Below, one piece after another: positions 16,290-24,359 of a stretch of DNA of 64,000 nt (position 1 is the stretch's first letter; the number at the start of each line of letters is the position of its first letter). The DNA comes from Paenibacillus sp. A3. GTDB lineage: Bacteria > Bacillota > Bacilli > Paenibacillales > NBRC-103111. The notes beneath the pieces were generated by a model, which was not told the DNA's origin, did not search any database, and was given only the letters and a program-made list of their open reading frames with translations. The stretch is taken from contig NZ_JTHN01000056.1 in assembly GCF_001399685.1 (NCBI RefSeq), positions 1 to 64,000 of the forward strand, written 5' to 3'. A program made the translations under genes and the position numbers.

Positions 16290-17885
16290 ATGCGCGGTCC
16301 AAACGGCACAAAATGGCTTGCCGCCGCGTTAGCGCTTGCGGTCGCGTTGACCGGAGGGGCTTTGCCGGCAAACGCCAAGCTGCCGGCGGAAGCGGCGGAC
16401 AAGCCGGGGTATTTGATCGTCGGAACGTATCTCATCCATAGGGATGCGCTGACGAAGCAAAATTTCGCTGCCGCGAAGACGTCGATGAAGGCGTCCGGAC
16501 AGGGGACGTATTACAAGTCGGAGTTTGCGGACGGGGCCTGGTTCGACTTGTCCCGCAGCGCGGATTTCCGGGATATCGCCGACCCGAAGGGGAAGAAGGC
16601 GGTATCGACTGCCCAGATCGATCAGCTCAAGCTGGAAATCTGGATCGACGGTCAAGGCCAAATGCACAGCCTGCTGCCGGCAGACGAGCTCGCCAAGCAG
16701 ATCGAACAGTTGAAGAAGGAGGCGGACAAGCTGCAGAAGGACAGCCAGACCGCCGTTCAGGACAACAAGCCGAACGCCGCGACGCAGCAGGCGCTGGAGC
16801 AGAACCGTCTCGAAGCGGGCGCAGCTTTTCTTGAGGCGCTGGCCGGCGGAAAACAGGAGGAAGCGAATAAGCTGCTCGGGCGGATGGGCGATCCTCTGGA
16901 GGCGCTGGCGGATCTGCAGACGAAAGCCAGCTCGTTGGGGGAAGCGCTCGGCGAGGGGTGGAAGAAGCTGGAAGCGCAGCTGAAGCAGGCGGAGGCGGCA
17001 GGCGACACGAAGCTTGCGGAGGAGCTGCAAGCGAAGCTTAGGGCTTCGACGGCCGCCGCAGGTTCCCTTGGGCAGCCCAAGGATGCTGCGGCCGCCGCCG
17101 TCGCGCTTGAAGCGCTTAAGGCGAAGCAGGCGGAGCTGGAGCAGCTGGCCGGAGCGGCCGGGAAGTCCGGCAATGCGCAGCTGGCCGAGGAGCTTCAGGC
17201 GCAGGCGGCAGCCAATCAAGCCGCCCTGGATGCGCAGAAACAGCAGGTTAAAGCGCTGCTGACAGCGGAGCTGACCACGCAGGCCGATGCGCTGGCGAAG
17301 CAGTTGGCTGAGGCGTCGGCCGCTAGAGATGCCGCGACGGAAACGAAGCTGCTGGCGCAGTGGGCCGGGGTGGAGGCGCAGCGGAAAGCGATCGACAGCG
17401 GACTGGCGGAGAAGCGGGAGTCGCTGGAAGAAGCGATGGCGAAGCTGGAAGCCGCGGCGAGCGACCAGAGCGGGCCAGCACAGCAGGAGCTGGAAGCGGC
17501 GCTGACGAAGCTGCGGAAGCAGTGGACCGGCGCGAAGAAAGCGGAGCTGTTTCTTCAATCGAATCTCGTCGAGTCCGTCACAGGAGAAGCGGCGGCTAGG
17601 GTCGCTTCGGAGCTGATCACCGAGCTGAAGGCGCTGGAGAAAAGACTGTATTCTGCGGACGAATACAAGGCGCTGGAGCAACTGGCGGATCAGATCAGCA
17701 CGACGTCGGCCGGCCAAGTCGTTCCTGCCGGTGGAAAACCTGTTGACGGATACGGTGTCCCTGAAGTTCGAGATGCCGCCCGTACGGATCGGCGGGGCCG
17801 CCTATATCCACATCCGTCCCGTATCCGAGGCGTTCGGCGCGCTCGTGCTCTGGAACGACGAAGACCGGACGGTCACGATCAGTAA
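16290..17885 (+). CDS. Secreted coiled-coil protein, main part of a probably frameshifted stalk-domain protein
   Basis: Signal peptide (cleavage near ANA-KL, about residue 29), a ~100-residue N-terminal domain (GYLIVGTYLIHRDALTKQNF onward), then about 330 residues of Ala/Glu/Gln/Lys-rich coiled coil with 30-40-residue internal similarity (AEELQAKL, AEELQAQA, LEALKAKQAELEQL). After ~17,730 the frame degenerates into Arg-rich, unlikely protein (RTDRRGRLYPHPSRIRGVRR). In another frame the same DNA encodes an intact copper-amine-oxidase-N domain (see 17731-18084). The natural product is therefore probably one protein of about 598 residues, 16290-18084. Start ATG has GGGGAG five bases upstream. 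Function unknown; envelope location inferred. Confidence 0.7.
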   Translation: MRGPNGTKWLAAALALAVALTGGALPANAKLPAEAADKPGYLIVGTYLIHRDALTKQNFAAAKTSMKASGQGTYYKSEFADGAWFDLSRSADFRDIADPKGKKAVSTAQIDQLKLEIWIDGQGQMHSLLPADELAKQIEQLKKEADKLQKDSQTAVQDNKPNAATQQALEQNRLEAGAAFLEALAGGKQEEANKLLGRMGDPLEALADLQTKASSLGEALGEGWKKLEAQLKQAEAAGDTKLAEELQAKLRASTAAAGSLGQPKDAAAAAVALEALKAKQAELEQLAGAAGKSGNAQLAEELQAQAAANQAALDAQKQQVKALLTAELTTQADALAKQLAEASAARDAATETKLLAQWAGVEAQRKAIDSGLAEKRESLEEAMAKLEAAASDQSGPAQQELEAALTKLRKQWTGAKKAELFLQSNLVESVTGEAAARVASELITELKALEKRLYSADEYKALEQLADQISTTSAGQVVPAGGKPVDGYGVPEVRDAARTDRRGRLYPHPSRIRGVRRARALERRRPDGHDQ

Positions 17886-18084
17886 AGCCGGAGCGGTTCT
17901 GTTCTGCCGTGTGGACCGGCCGGAAGCTTATCTTAACGGAACGCCCGTCACGCTTGACTCCCCTCCCAGGCTCGTCGAAGGAAGAACGATGGTTCCTCTG
18001 CGATTTGTGGCCGAAGGTCTGGGGCGTGGCGTGACTTGGCATGAGCCGTCTGCGACCATTCGGATCGACGGCTTCGACGAATAG
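17731..18084 (+). CDS. Copper amine oxidase N-terminal (stalk) domain, detached by frameshift
   Basis: 117 residues from a GTG with no convincing ribosome binding site. 'IHIRPVSEAFGALVLWNDED', 'TVTISKAG', 'VDRPEAYLNGTPVTLDSPPR', 'RTMVPLRFVAEGLG' and 'VTWHEPSATIRIDG' are the standard signature of the copper-amine-oxidase-N/stalk domain, common as an extracellular module in Paenibacillus. The frame is already protein-like before the GTG (KSFLPVENLL), so it reads as the missing C-terminus of the preceding gene, one frame away. Either a real +1 frameshift mutation, a sequence error, or recoding. Confidence 0.75.
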   Translation: MENLLTDTVSLKFEMPPVRIGGAAYIHIRPVSEAFGALVLWNDEDRTVTISKAGAVLFCRVDRPEAYLNGTPVTLDSPPRLVEGRTMVPLRFVAEGLGRGVTWHEPSATIRIDGFDE

Positions 18085-18101
18085 GGGAGAAACCATAGCG
18101 G

Positions 18102-20858
18102 ATGAACAAGAAAATATTCCTTTTACTGCTTGCCGCAGCCATTGTATTGACGGGCTGGGGGCTGTACCGCACAGCGGAGCAAGGCGTCGCTCTTCTTCCT
18201 TGGAACCGCTCCCTGGCGTTTGAAGGCATATACAAAGTGACCGCGGATTCGGCGGACCGCTTGTATTTCATCGGGAAGTCCAAGCGCACGATTATTAAGG
18301 CGGATAAGGACGGCAGCATTTTGTACACCCACTCGGTAAGCAAGAATGTATCGGGCGGAATGAATCAATATAACGGCTTGGCGGCCGACAACGAAGGCAG
18401 CGTCTATGTGCTGAATACGCGGCTCGATCCGTACGGCCTGTACGTGACCGGGGAGAACATCGTCAAAATCAGTGCGGACGGAAGCAGCGTTCGCACATTG
18501 GCCGAATACCGCTACGACACCCCTTCCGAATCGATGCTCCGCGTCGGGAAAATCCGATCGCTGACGGTGCAGGACAACCGCCTGTACTACTACATCCTGG
18601 AAGGCAACTCCGTCATTCTGCATGCGCTGCCTCTGAACGGCGGCACCGGCGAGGAAGTGTTCCGCACGACGCTGCCGGCCGGCGAATTACCGGCCGATGC
18701 GGCGGGCATAAGCCCGGAGGGCCGATTTTTCTCTACGAAAAAAGACCGGATATTTCAAGTTCTCCCGACAGGAGAATCCCGCCTGGTGTATCCGCTGCCG
18801 GGAATGGACAGAACTGCCCGCGACATTGCCTTGTCCTTGCGGGGCGATGCGCAGCACCGTCTTGTGTTTATCAACGAGCGGTTGAACGATATCAGCCGGC
18901 TCGATCCGCAGGAGCCGTACGTTGTCGAATCGCTGCTGAATCAGACACTTTTTGACAAAGCCGGTCATGGCAAGCTGGGAACGCTGCTGCACGTTTATGC
19001 ATCGCCTAACGGGGGCATTTTTGCCGTGACCGAGAACCAGTTCGTGAAGAGGGACCGGGACGGGACGATTGCGCAGTCTTTTTCATCCTTTGCCTATACG
19101 GCGAGAGATACGGCCCTGGGGTACTTATTCTGGTTTCTGGCGTTGGTGGAGCTGGCGCTGGTCATTTGGCTGCACCGGTTCGTTTATGTTCATATGCTGG
19201 ACCGGAAGGTGCCGCTGATGCTCAAGTTCCTGATCGCCTTTGTGCCGATTGTCGTCGCTTCCATGCTGTGGCTGTCGGAGGTAGTTTATCAGAGAGTGTC
19301 GGAGAAGCTGGAGCATGAGGTGGAGAATAACTTTCTGCTGGTTGCCGCCGGAAGCAATTATTTCGTCAAGGGAGACGAATTGGAGAAGCTGAACTCTCCG
19401 CTGGATTATATGAACGGCGATTACCGTACGATTCATGACAGTTTATCGGCCCTGTACGGTTCCTTGGGCGGCCAACGCGAAGGGCAGTATACGACCTTAT
19501 ACAAGCTGGAGAATGGGGAGCTGTTTGTCGTCATGGATGATGACAGCAGCGTGCCGATGTTCCGGCCGATAGAGCTGACACAGGATCTCCGGCAGGTCAT
19601 CGAGACGGGGAAGGTGGTTACCGGCTCGACGGACAACTCCAGAGGGTATTGGATTTTTGCGCTCAGTCCGGTGTATAACTCTTCCGGGAAGATGGTCGGG
19701 ATTTATGAAACGGGCAAGGACGCGAATGGCCTCAAGGAGCATAATCAGGATTTAAAGCTGGTCATTATCCGCAATATGGGGCTGATCACGCTCGTTATTT
19801 TGCTCTTATTTAGCGCGATTGCTTTGTCGATCTCGATCTCCATCCGCCGCTTGCGCGCCAGCGTCAACGAAATTGCGGGCGGGAAATGGGAGGCGGCTGT
19901 CGATATCCGTTCGCGGGACGAGCTTGCGGACCTGGGGGACCGCTTCAACATGATGGCGCTCCATATCCGGAACTACATCGCTGAAATCACCAGCTTCAGC
20001 GAGGCTTACTACCGTTTCGTCCCGCAGCAGTTTTTGAAATTTATCGGCAAAGACAGCATTGTGGACGTGCATCTGGGCGATCAGGTGCAGCGGGAAATGT
20101 GCATTCTCGTTTCGAATATGAGGGAGTTTTACCGGTTTTCACGCGATCTGACGCCGGAGCAAAATTTCAACCTCATTAACGCCTATCTACAAAGATTCGG
20201 TCCGGTCATCCGCCATCAGGAGGGCTTTGTCAGCAAATATTTGGGCGCGGGCTTTCTGGCGTTGTTTCCGTCGCAGGCCGATCGGGCCTTGAAAGCGGCG
20301 ACGGAGATGAGGAAGGCGCTCGAACAATATAACGATGAGCGGGCAAGTGCCGGCAGAGCGCCAATCCAAATGGGAATCGCCATTCATCATGGTCCTGTTA
20401 TGCTTGGGGTCATCGGGGAGGAGAAGCGGATGGAGGGAGGGGTCATTTCCGAGCATGTGAACCGGACCGAGCAGTTGGAAGCCTTAACCGACAAGCTCGG
20501 GGTGTCCGTTCTGATCACGGAAGCGTTTTACAAGCAGCTTGCGAATCCCGCTGGTTTTTCCATCCGGTCGCTCGGGCGGGTGCTTCCGTACGGCGAGGAT
20601 CGCGCGGTCCGGCTCTACGATGTTTATGAGGGGGACCGGGCCGAGGTGCGGAAGTTGAAGGAGGAGACCCGGGCCGCCTTTGAAGCGGCCGTCGAATGGT
20701 ATCAGAACGGGCGATTTTACGATGCCCGCGAGGCGTTCCTGCAGATCATCAGGCGCAATCGCTGGGATCAAGCGGCCCGGCTTTATTTTTACCTGTGCGA
20801 CGACTACTTCCAGAACGGAGCGCCTGCCGATTGGGAAGGCACGCTGACTCTGAGTTGA
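18102..20858 (+). CDS. Membrane sensor with extracellular propeller, HAMP and degenerate class III cyclase domain
   Basis: 918 residues. N-terminal signal/TM helix, then a ~310-residue extracellular region with blade-like repeats (FIGKSKRTIIKADKDGSILY, FVKRDRDGTIAQSF). Two TM helices follow at ~345-400, a second extracellular loop of ~150 residues of Cache type (VYNSSGKMVGIYETGKDANG), another TM near 550-575, a HAMP linker (IRRLRASVNEIAGGKWEAAV) and a class III nucleotidyl cyclase domain to ~780. Its catalytic pattern looks broken: the first metal Asp motif FSDIRGF is 'VSNMREF', the second GDG motif is 'LGAGFLALF', and the VNxAxRLE motif is 'VNRTEQLE'. It probably binds or signals without making cAMP. 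Co-directional and 17 bp after the stalk domain. Confidence 0.82.
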   Translation: MNKKIFLLLLAAAIVLTGWGLYRTAEQGVALLPWNRSLAFEGIYKVTADSADRLYFIGKSKRTIIKADKDGSILYTHSVSKNVSGGMNQYNGLAADNEGSVYVLNTRLDPYGLYVTGENIVKISADGSSVRTLAEYRYDTPSESMLRVGKIRSLTVQDNRLYYYILEGNSVILHALPLNGGTGEEVFRTTLPAGELPADAAGISPEGRFFSTKKDRIFQVLPTGESRLVYPLPGMDRTARDIALSLRGDAQHRLVFINERLNDISRLDPQEPYVVESLLNQTLFDKAGHGKLGTLLHVYASPNGGIFAVTENQFVKRDRDGTIAQSFSSFAYTARDTALGYLFWFLALVELALVIWLHRFVYVHMLDRKVPLMLKFLIAFVPIVVASMLWLSEVVYQRVSEKLEHEVENNFLLVAAGSNYFVKGDELEKLNSPLDYMNGDYRTIHDSLSALYGSLGGQREGQYTTLYKLENGELFVVMDDDSSVPMFRPIELTQDLRQVIETGKVVTGSTDNSRGYWIFALSPVYNSSGKMVGIYETGKDANGLKEHNQDLKLVIIRNMGLITLVILLLFSAIALSISISIRRLRASVNEIAGGKWEAAVDIRSRDELADLGDRFNMMALHIRNYIAEITSFSEAYYRFVPQQFLKFIGKDSIVDVHLGDQVQREMCILVSNMREFYRFSRDLTPEQNFNLINAYLQRFGPVIRHQEGFVSKYLGAGFLALFPSQADRALKAATEMRKALEQYNDERASAGRAPIQMGIAIHHGPVMLGVIGEEKRMEGGVISEHVNRTEQLEALTDKLGVSVLITEAFYKQLANPAGFSIRSLGRVLPYGEDRAVRLYDVYEGDRAEVRKLKEETRAAFEAAVEWYQNGRFYDAREAFLQIIRRNRWDQAARLYFYLCDDYFQNGAPADWEGTLTLS

Positions 20859-20918
20859 TCGCAAGTGGAAGGCTTCGATTTACATTTTGGGACGTCTGCA
20901 TTGCAGGAGTACACGCTA

Positions 20919-20957
20919 AGAGACGGCGGGCATAAAAGCCTAGCCGTTTCTTTTTTT
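20919..20957 (+). terminator. Rho-independent terminator after the cyclase-like gene
   Basis: AGACGGCGGGC, a short A-rich loop, then GCCTAGCCGTTTC followed by seven T's. It closes the 14.56-20.86 kb transcript. Confidence 0.8.
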
Positions 20958-20964
20958 GGTTACA

Positions 20965-20993
20965 TTGACAATGGAAAATGGTCAATCTAGACT
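20965..20993 (+). promoter_or_regulatory. Probable promoter of the MocR gene with overlapping dyad
   Basis: TTGACA (20965-20970), 17-bp spacer, TAGACT (20988-20993). TTGAC and GTCAA (20965-20969 and 20981-20985) form a dyad over the -35 region and could be the regulator's own site. Confidence 0.5.
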
Positions 20994-21052
20994 TCTTTTA
21001 TTGGACCACTTATCGAAAACGAACCTTCCGGCTTGAAAGGATGATATCCGAA

Positions 21053-22492
21053 ATGCACTTTCACATCGCCTACCACGCTTATCTTGAGCGTTATCCGACG
21101 AAGCTTTTGGCGCTTTACCATGCGCTGCACGACGGGGTAACCGGAGGCGTTCTCGCCTACGGGCTGCGGCTTCCGTCGACCCGGGAGCTGGCCGGGCTGT
21201 ACGGGCTCTCGCGCGGCACGGTCAATCAGGTGTACGAGATGCTGGCCTCCGAAGGCTATCTCCAGTGCAGGACCGGTAGCGGCACCTACGTCGCTTTCCG
21301 CAAGGAGGAGCAGGGCGGTGCGGGGGCGGCCCGTCCGGAAGCGTCATACCGCTTGTCGGCTTGGGGGGAGCGGCTTGAATCGGCTTCGCCCCGCGGCCGC
21401 ATGGTGCCGCGGCTGGCCGTCGATTTCGACTGCTTCGCCCCGGACCTTGACGCTTTTCCCCGCGAGGCGTGGAACCGCTGCCTGTACGCCGCGGTGCGCG
21501 AGCTGACCGCCGCCGGCGCGGGCCGCGGGGAATGCCCGCCGCAAGGCTACGGGCCGCTGCGCGAAGGCATCGCCCACTATCTGCGCCGTGCCCGCGGCAT
21601 CGCCGTAGAGGCCGAGCATATCGCCGTCACGGGCGGCTCGATGCAGGCGCTTGCGCTGCTCGCGCAGCTGCTGGTCGAACCGGGCGAGCCGGCTGTCGCC
21701 GAGACGCCGGGCTACGCGGGCATCCGCCGGGCCATCCGGGCCGCCGGGGGACGGTGCATCGACGCGGAGGTCGATGCACAGGGCATCGTGCCCGCGGACT
21801 GGAAGGCGCGGGCGCTGTTCGTGACGCCGACGCGCCAGTTTCCGACGGGGGCGGTGCTGAGCCTGGAGCGGCGGCAGGCGCTGCTGCGGTGGGCGTACGA
21901 GTGCGAAGCCATCATCGTCGAAGACGATTACGACAGCGAGTTCCGCCACCGCGGCAAAAGCCTGGAGCCGCTCAAGACGCTCGACCGCGAGGAGCGCGTC
22001 GTCTACGTCGGCAGCTTCACGAAGACGCTGCTTCCCGACGTCCGCATCGGCTATGCGGTGCTGCCGCCTTCGCTCGTGCAGCCGTTCGTCCGCGCCCAGG
22101 CGCTGTACGAGCCGCACCCGGCCAACCTGCTGGAGCAAAAGGCGCTGGCCGCTTTTATGGCTTCCGGGGAGTACGAGCGGCATCTGCGGCGGATGAAGCG
22201 GATCTACAGCCGCAAGTTTGCCTTGTTCATGCAAATGCTCACAAGCGAATTGTCGGACCGGTTCCGGTTTGTCGAAAGCGACGCGGGACTTCATATTTTC
22301 GGCTGGTGGCTGGGGGCGGAAAGTGAATACTTGGATTACCGCGCCGCCTGCGAGGCCCGCGGCGTCCGTTGGTCGGAAGCTCGGGTCGAGACGGAAGCGG
22401 GGGTAAAATACGGAGCGTATTTCAATTTTCCGCATTTGTCCGAAGAGCAGCTCAGGCAGGGCGTGGAACGGATGAGTCTCAAGACCTTATAA
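21053..22492 (+). CDS. MocR-type GntR regulator with aminotransferase-like domain (PdxR-like)
   Basis: 479 residues from ATG 21053 (AAAGGA ten bases upstream). Residues ~15-80 are a GntR winged helix: 'LYHALHDGVTGGVL', 'GLRLPSTRELAGLYGLSRGT', 'VYEMLASEGYLQCRTGSGTY'. The rest is a fold-type I PLP aminotransferase: 'ITVTGGSMQALALLAQLL'-like stretch, 'VTPTRQFPTGAVLS', 'IIVEDDYDSEFRH' and 'YVGSFTKTLLPDVRIGY', where the K of SFTK is the expected Schiff-base lysine. MocR proteins sense PLP or amino compounds and often control pyridoxal or GABA genes; the neighbours give no hint here. The gene is more GC-rich than its surroundings. Confidence 0.9.
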   Translation: MHFHIAYHAYLERYPTKLLALYHALHDGVTGGVLAYGLRLPSTRELAGLYGLSRGTVNQVYEMLASEGYLQCRTGSGTYVAFRKEEQGGAGAARPEASYRLSAWGERLESASPRGRMVPRLAVDFDCFAPDLDAFPREAWNRCLYAAVRELTAAGAGRGECPPQGYGPLREGIAHYLRRARGIAVEAEHIAVTGGSMQALALLAQLLVEPGEPAVAETPGYAGIRRAIRAAGGRCIDAEVDAQGIVPADWKARALFVTPTRQFPTGAVLSLERRQALLRWAYECEAIIVEDDYDSEFRHRGKSLEPLKTLDREERVVYVGSFTKTLLPDVRIGYAVLPPSLVQPFVRAQALYEPHPANLLEQKALAAFMASGEYERHLRRMKRIYSRKFALFMQMLTSELSDRFRFVESDAGLHIFGWWLGAESEYLDYRAACEARGVRWSEARVETEAGVKYGAYFNFPHLSEEQLRQGVERMSLKTL

Positions 22493-22522
22493 TTAACAGA
22501 ATCTTCATATAACTCTATATAA

Positions 22523-22648
22523 TCCCTTAACAAAACAGAAGTTCCCGAGCAAACGATCGAGCCAAAACCCGAGCCTTGGGCGGCTCCTTCGCCGGGCTAC
22601 AAATGGTGGGATCCGGGCACGTTTGTCAGCGGCTCCTACGGCAAGTAA
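22523..22648 (+). pseudogene. C-terminal remnant of an unknown gene
   Basis: A 41-codon open stretch without any start codon, directly after a TAA at 22520, reads ...EVPEQTIEPKPEPWAAPSPG followed by YKWWDPGTFVSGSYGK and a stop. Composition and codon use are protein-like, and a strong terminator follows 9 bp later. It looks like the surviving 3' end of a deleted gene; family not recognized. Confidence 0.5.
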
Positions 22649-22656
22649 GCTATGTA

Positions 22657-22694
22657 AAAGCGGTTGAGCATAAATTTTGCTCAACCGCTTTTTT
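22657..22694 (+). terminator. Rho-independent terminator
   Basis: AAAGCGGTTGAGCA (22657-22670) pairs with TGCTCAACCGCTTT, followed by a T run. It probably once ended the gene whose remnant lies just upstream and now also stops read-through from the MocR gene. Confidence 0.88.
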
Positions 22695-22780
22695 GCTATT
22701 CTAAATGTTTCAATTCAGACAGCCACAACAAGCGAAGCGGCCGCATCCCTGAAAGAAGCAGCCGCTCGTTTGACGAAGCT

Positions 22781-23019
22781 CTAATGTAAGGTGAAGTTAA
22801 AGCTGTAAGGATTCGCTGAACTATCACCGTAAGGGGCATAGATCTTGAAATAAATGTTCTCCAGGTTGAACGTTGCTAGTGTAAAATCCGTCAGTTTTAC
22901 CCGGGCCGTTATCATTTGCGTACAATGTCAATCCGTTTGGTGGTAAGCCGGGTGATGTCATAGCAGCCGTTACTTGTTCAAATTGCAGCGACGTAGACGG
23001 AACCGCCATAAGCATCAAA
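22781..23019 (-). pseudogene. Frameshifted 3' fragment of a secreted-type protein gene
   Basis: On the minus strand two frames join into a convincing C-terminus: first 'LQFEQVTAAMTSPGLPPNGL' and 'TLYANDNGPG', then one frame over 'KLTDFTLATFNLENIYFKIY' and 'APYGDSSANPYSFNFTLH', ending in TAG at 22781. The switch is near 22902, at the GGGTAAAACTG stretch. No 5' end is present. Beta-rich composition suggests an extracellular domain. The flanking sequence holds nothing else coding. Confidence 0.45.
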
Positions 23020-23027
23020 CGATGAAC

Positions 23028-23063
23028 AGGCCGTTTCGGAATTCGATTCCAAAACGGCCTTTT
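23028..23063. terminator. Terminator hairpin at the 3' end of the MFS gene
   Basis: AGGCCGTTT...AAACGGCCT with inner GGAAT/ATTCC pairing, followed by TTTTCC on the plus strand. The T run favours plus-strand termination, but the hairpin sits 14 bp beyond the minus-strand MFS stop. Confidence 0.65.
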
Positions 23064-23076
23064 CCTATTGCACGTA

Positions 23077-24327
23077 TTACTCAGCTTCTTGCGCCCATTG
23101 CTTCAGCGTACGATCGCTCGGCAGGAAGAACGTCAGCAGGCCGATGAGCGGCAGGAAGCTGACCAACTGCATGACGAACGGCAGATGGAAGGTGTCGATC
23201 AAGCTGCCGAGACCTACCGCGCCGAGCGCCCCGAGTCCGAAGGCGAGGCCCGTGATCAGACCGGACACGGTGCCGACCTTGCCGGGCATCAGCTCCTGTG
23301 CATAGACGACGGTGACGGAGAAGCTCGACAGGATGATGAAGCCGTTCACCAGCAGAATGACATAAGTCCAGAATGCATTGGCATATGGCAGCGCCAGAGC
23401 CAGCGGGGCCGCGCCGAGCATCGCCAGAAAAATAACGTTCCGGCGTCCGATCTTGTCGGACAGCGGGCCTCCCATGAACGTGCCGAGCGCGCCTGCGGCA
23501 GCGAACAGGAAAATGTACATCTGCGCGCGCTCCAGACTGATGCCGAATTTGTCCATTAAATAGAACGGATAATAAATCGTAATGCCCGCATGGTACCAGG
23601 AACGGGCAAACACGAGAAAGATCAGCATGCTTACGGCAAACGCGATCTGCTTCTTGCGGGCCGGGCTCATGGCGCGGGAGCCGTTTTTCCGGGCCTGCGG
23701 CGGGTTGGCCGCCATATATCCCTGATACCATCGGGAGATATAAAGCTGGACGAGGACGCCCGCCCCGGCCACGGCCGTAAACCATAAGGCGCCGAGCTGC
23801 CCCAGCGGGGCGAACACGAGCGCCGTCATCACCGAAGCGAGCGATTGTCCGGAGTTGCCGCCCACTTGAAAGATCGATTGGGCCAAGCCGCGGCGGGAGC
23901 CTCCGGCCATGTAAGCGACGCGCGAGCCTTCCGGGTGAAAGATGGCGGAGCCGATGCCGATCAGCAGAACGGACAGCAGAATGAGTGCGTAATTCGGCGC
24001 AAGCGACAGCCCCAAGACACCGAGAAAGGTAAAGCACATGCCGATCGGCAGCATATACGGCATCGGCTTGCGGTCCGAATACAAACCGACAACCGGCTGC
24101 ATGACCGAAGCGGTCATATTCAAGGCGAATACGATGACGCCGGACTGCATGTAGCTGAGACTCATCTTGTCTTTAAGAATCGGCAGAATCGCCGGAATCA
24201 CCGCTTGTATCGTATCGTTAAACAGATGCACCAGACTGATGGCGAGCAGAATGCGAAAAACAGTCGGCTTGACGTCCATCCGCGCAGCCTGCTGAACCGC
24301 GGGTGCCGGACCGGTTTGGACTTTCAT
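23077..24327 (-). CDS. fsr: MFS transporter, fosmidomycin-resistance (Fsr) type
   Basis: 416 residues, ATG with GGAAGGGG upstream, twelve hydrophobic segments. Highly diagnostic Fsr stretches: 'LVHLFNDTIQAVIPAILPIL', 'QPVVGLYSDRKPMPYMLPIG', 'IGSAIFHPEGSRVAYMAGGS', 'RRGLAQSIFQVGGNSGQSLA' and 'VYAQELMPGKVGTVSGL'. Fsr of E. coli exports fosmidomycin; natural substrates in Firmicutes are not established. The gene is 32 bp downstream of psd on the same strand, so it may share a transcript. Confidence 0.88.
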   Translation of the reverse strand: MKVQTGPAPAVQQAARMDVKPTVFRILLAISLVHLFNDTIQAVIPAILPILKDKMSLSYMQSGVIVFALNMTASVMQPVVGLYSDRKPMPYMLPIGMCFTFLGVLGLSLAPNYALILLSVLLIGIGSAIFHPEGSRVAYMAGGSRRGLAQSIFQVGGNSGQSLASVMTALVFAPLGQLGALWFTAVAGAGVLVQLYISRWYQGYMAANPPQARKNGSRAMSPARKKQIAFAVSMLIFLVFARSWYHAGITIYYPFYLMDKFGISLERAQMYIFLFAAAGALGTFMGGPLSDKIGRRNVIFLAMLGAAPLALALPYANAFWTYVILLVNGFIILSSFSVTVVYAQELMPGKVGTVSGLITGLAFGLGALGAVGLGSLIDTFHLPFVMQLVSFLPLIGLLTFFLPSDRTLKQWAQEAE

Positions 24328-24359
24328 GAGAAACGACCCCTTCCGTCTGTCAGTATGCG

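Noticed and set aside
16329-17717. 462-codon minus-strand frame opposite the coiled-coil protein
   Set aside because: Leu/Arg-only composition is the complement of Ala/Glu/Lys/Gln codons; no domain and no RBS.
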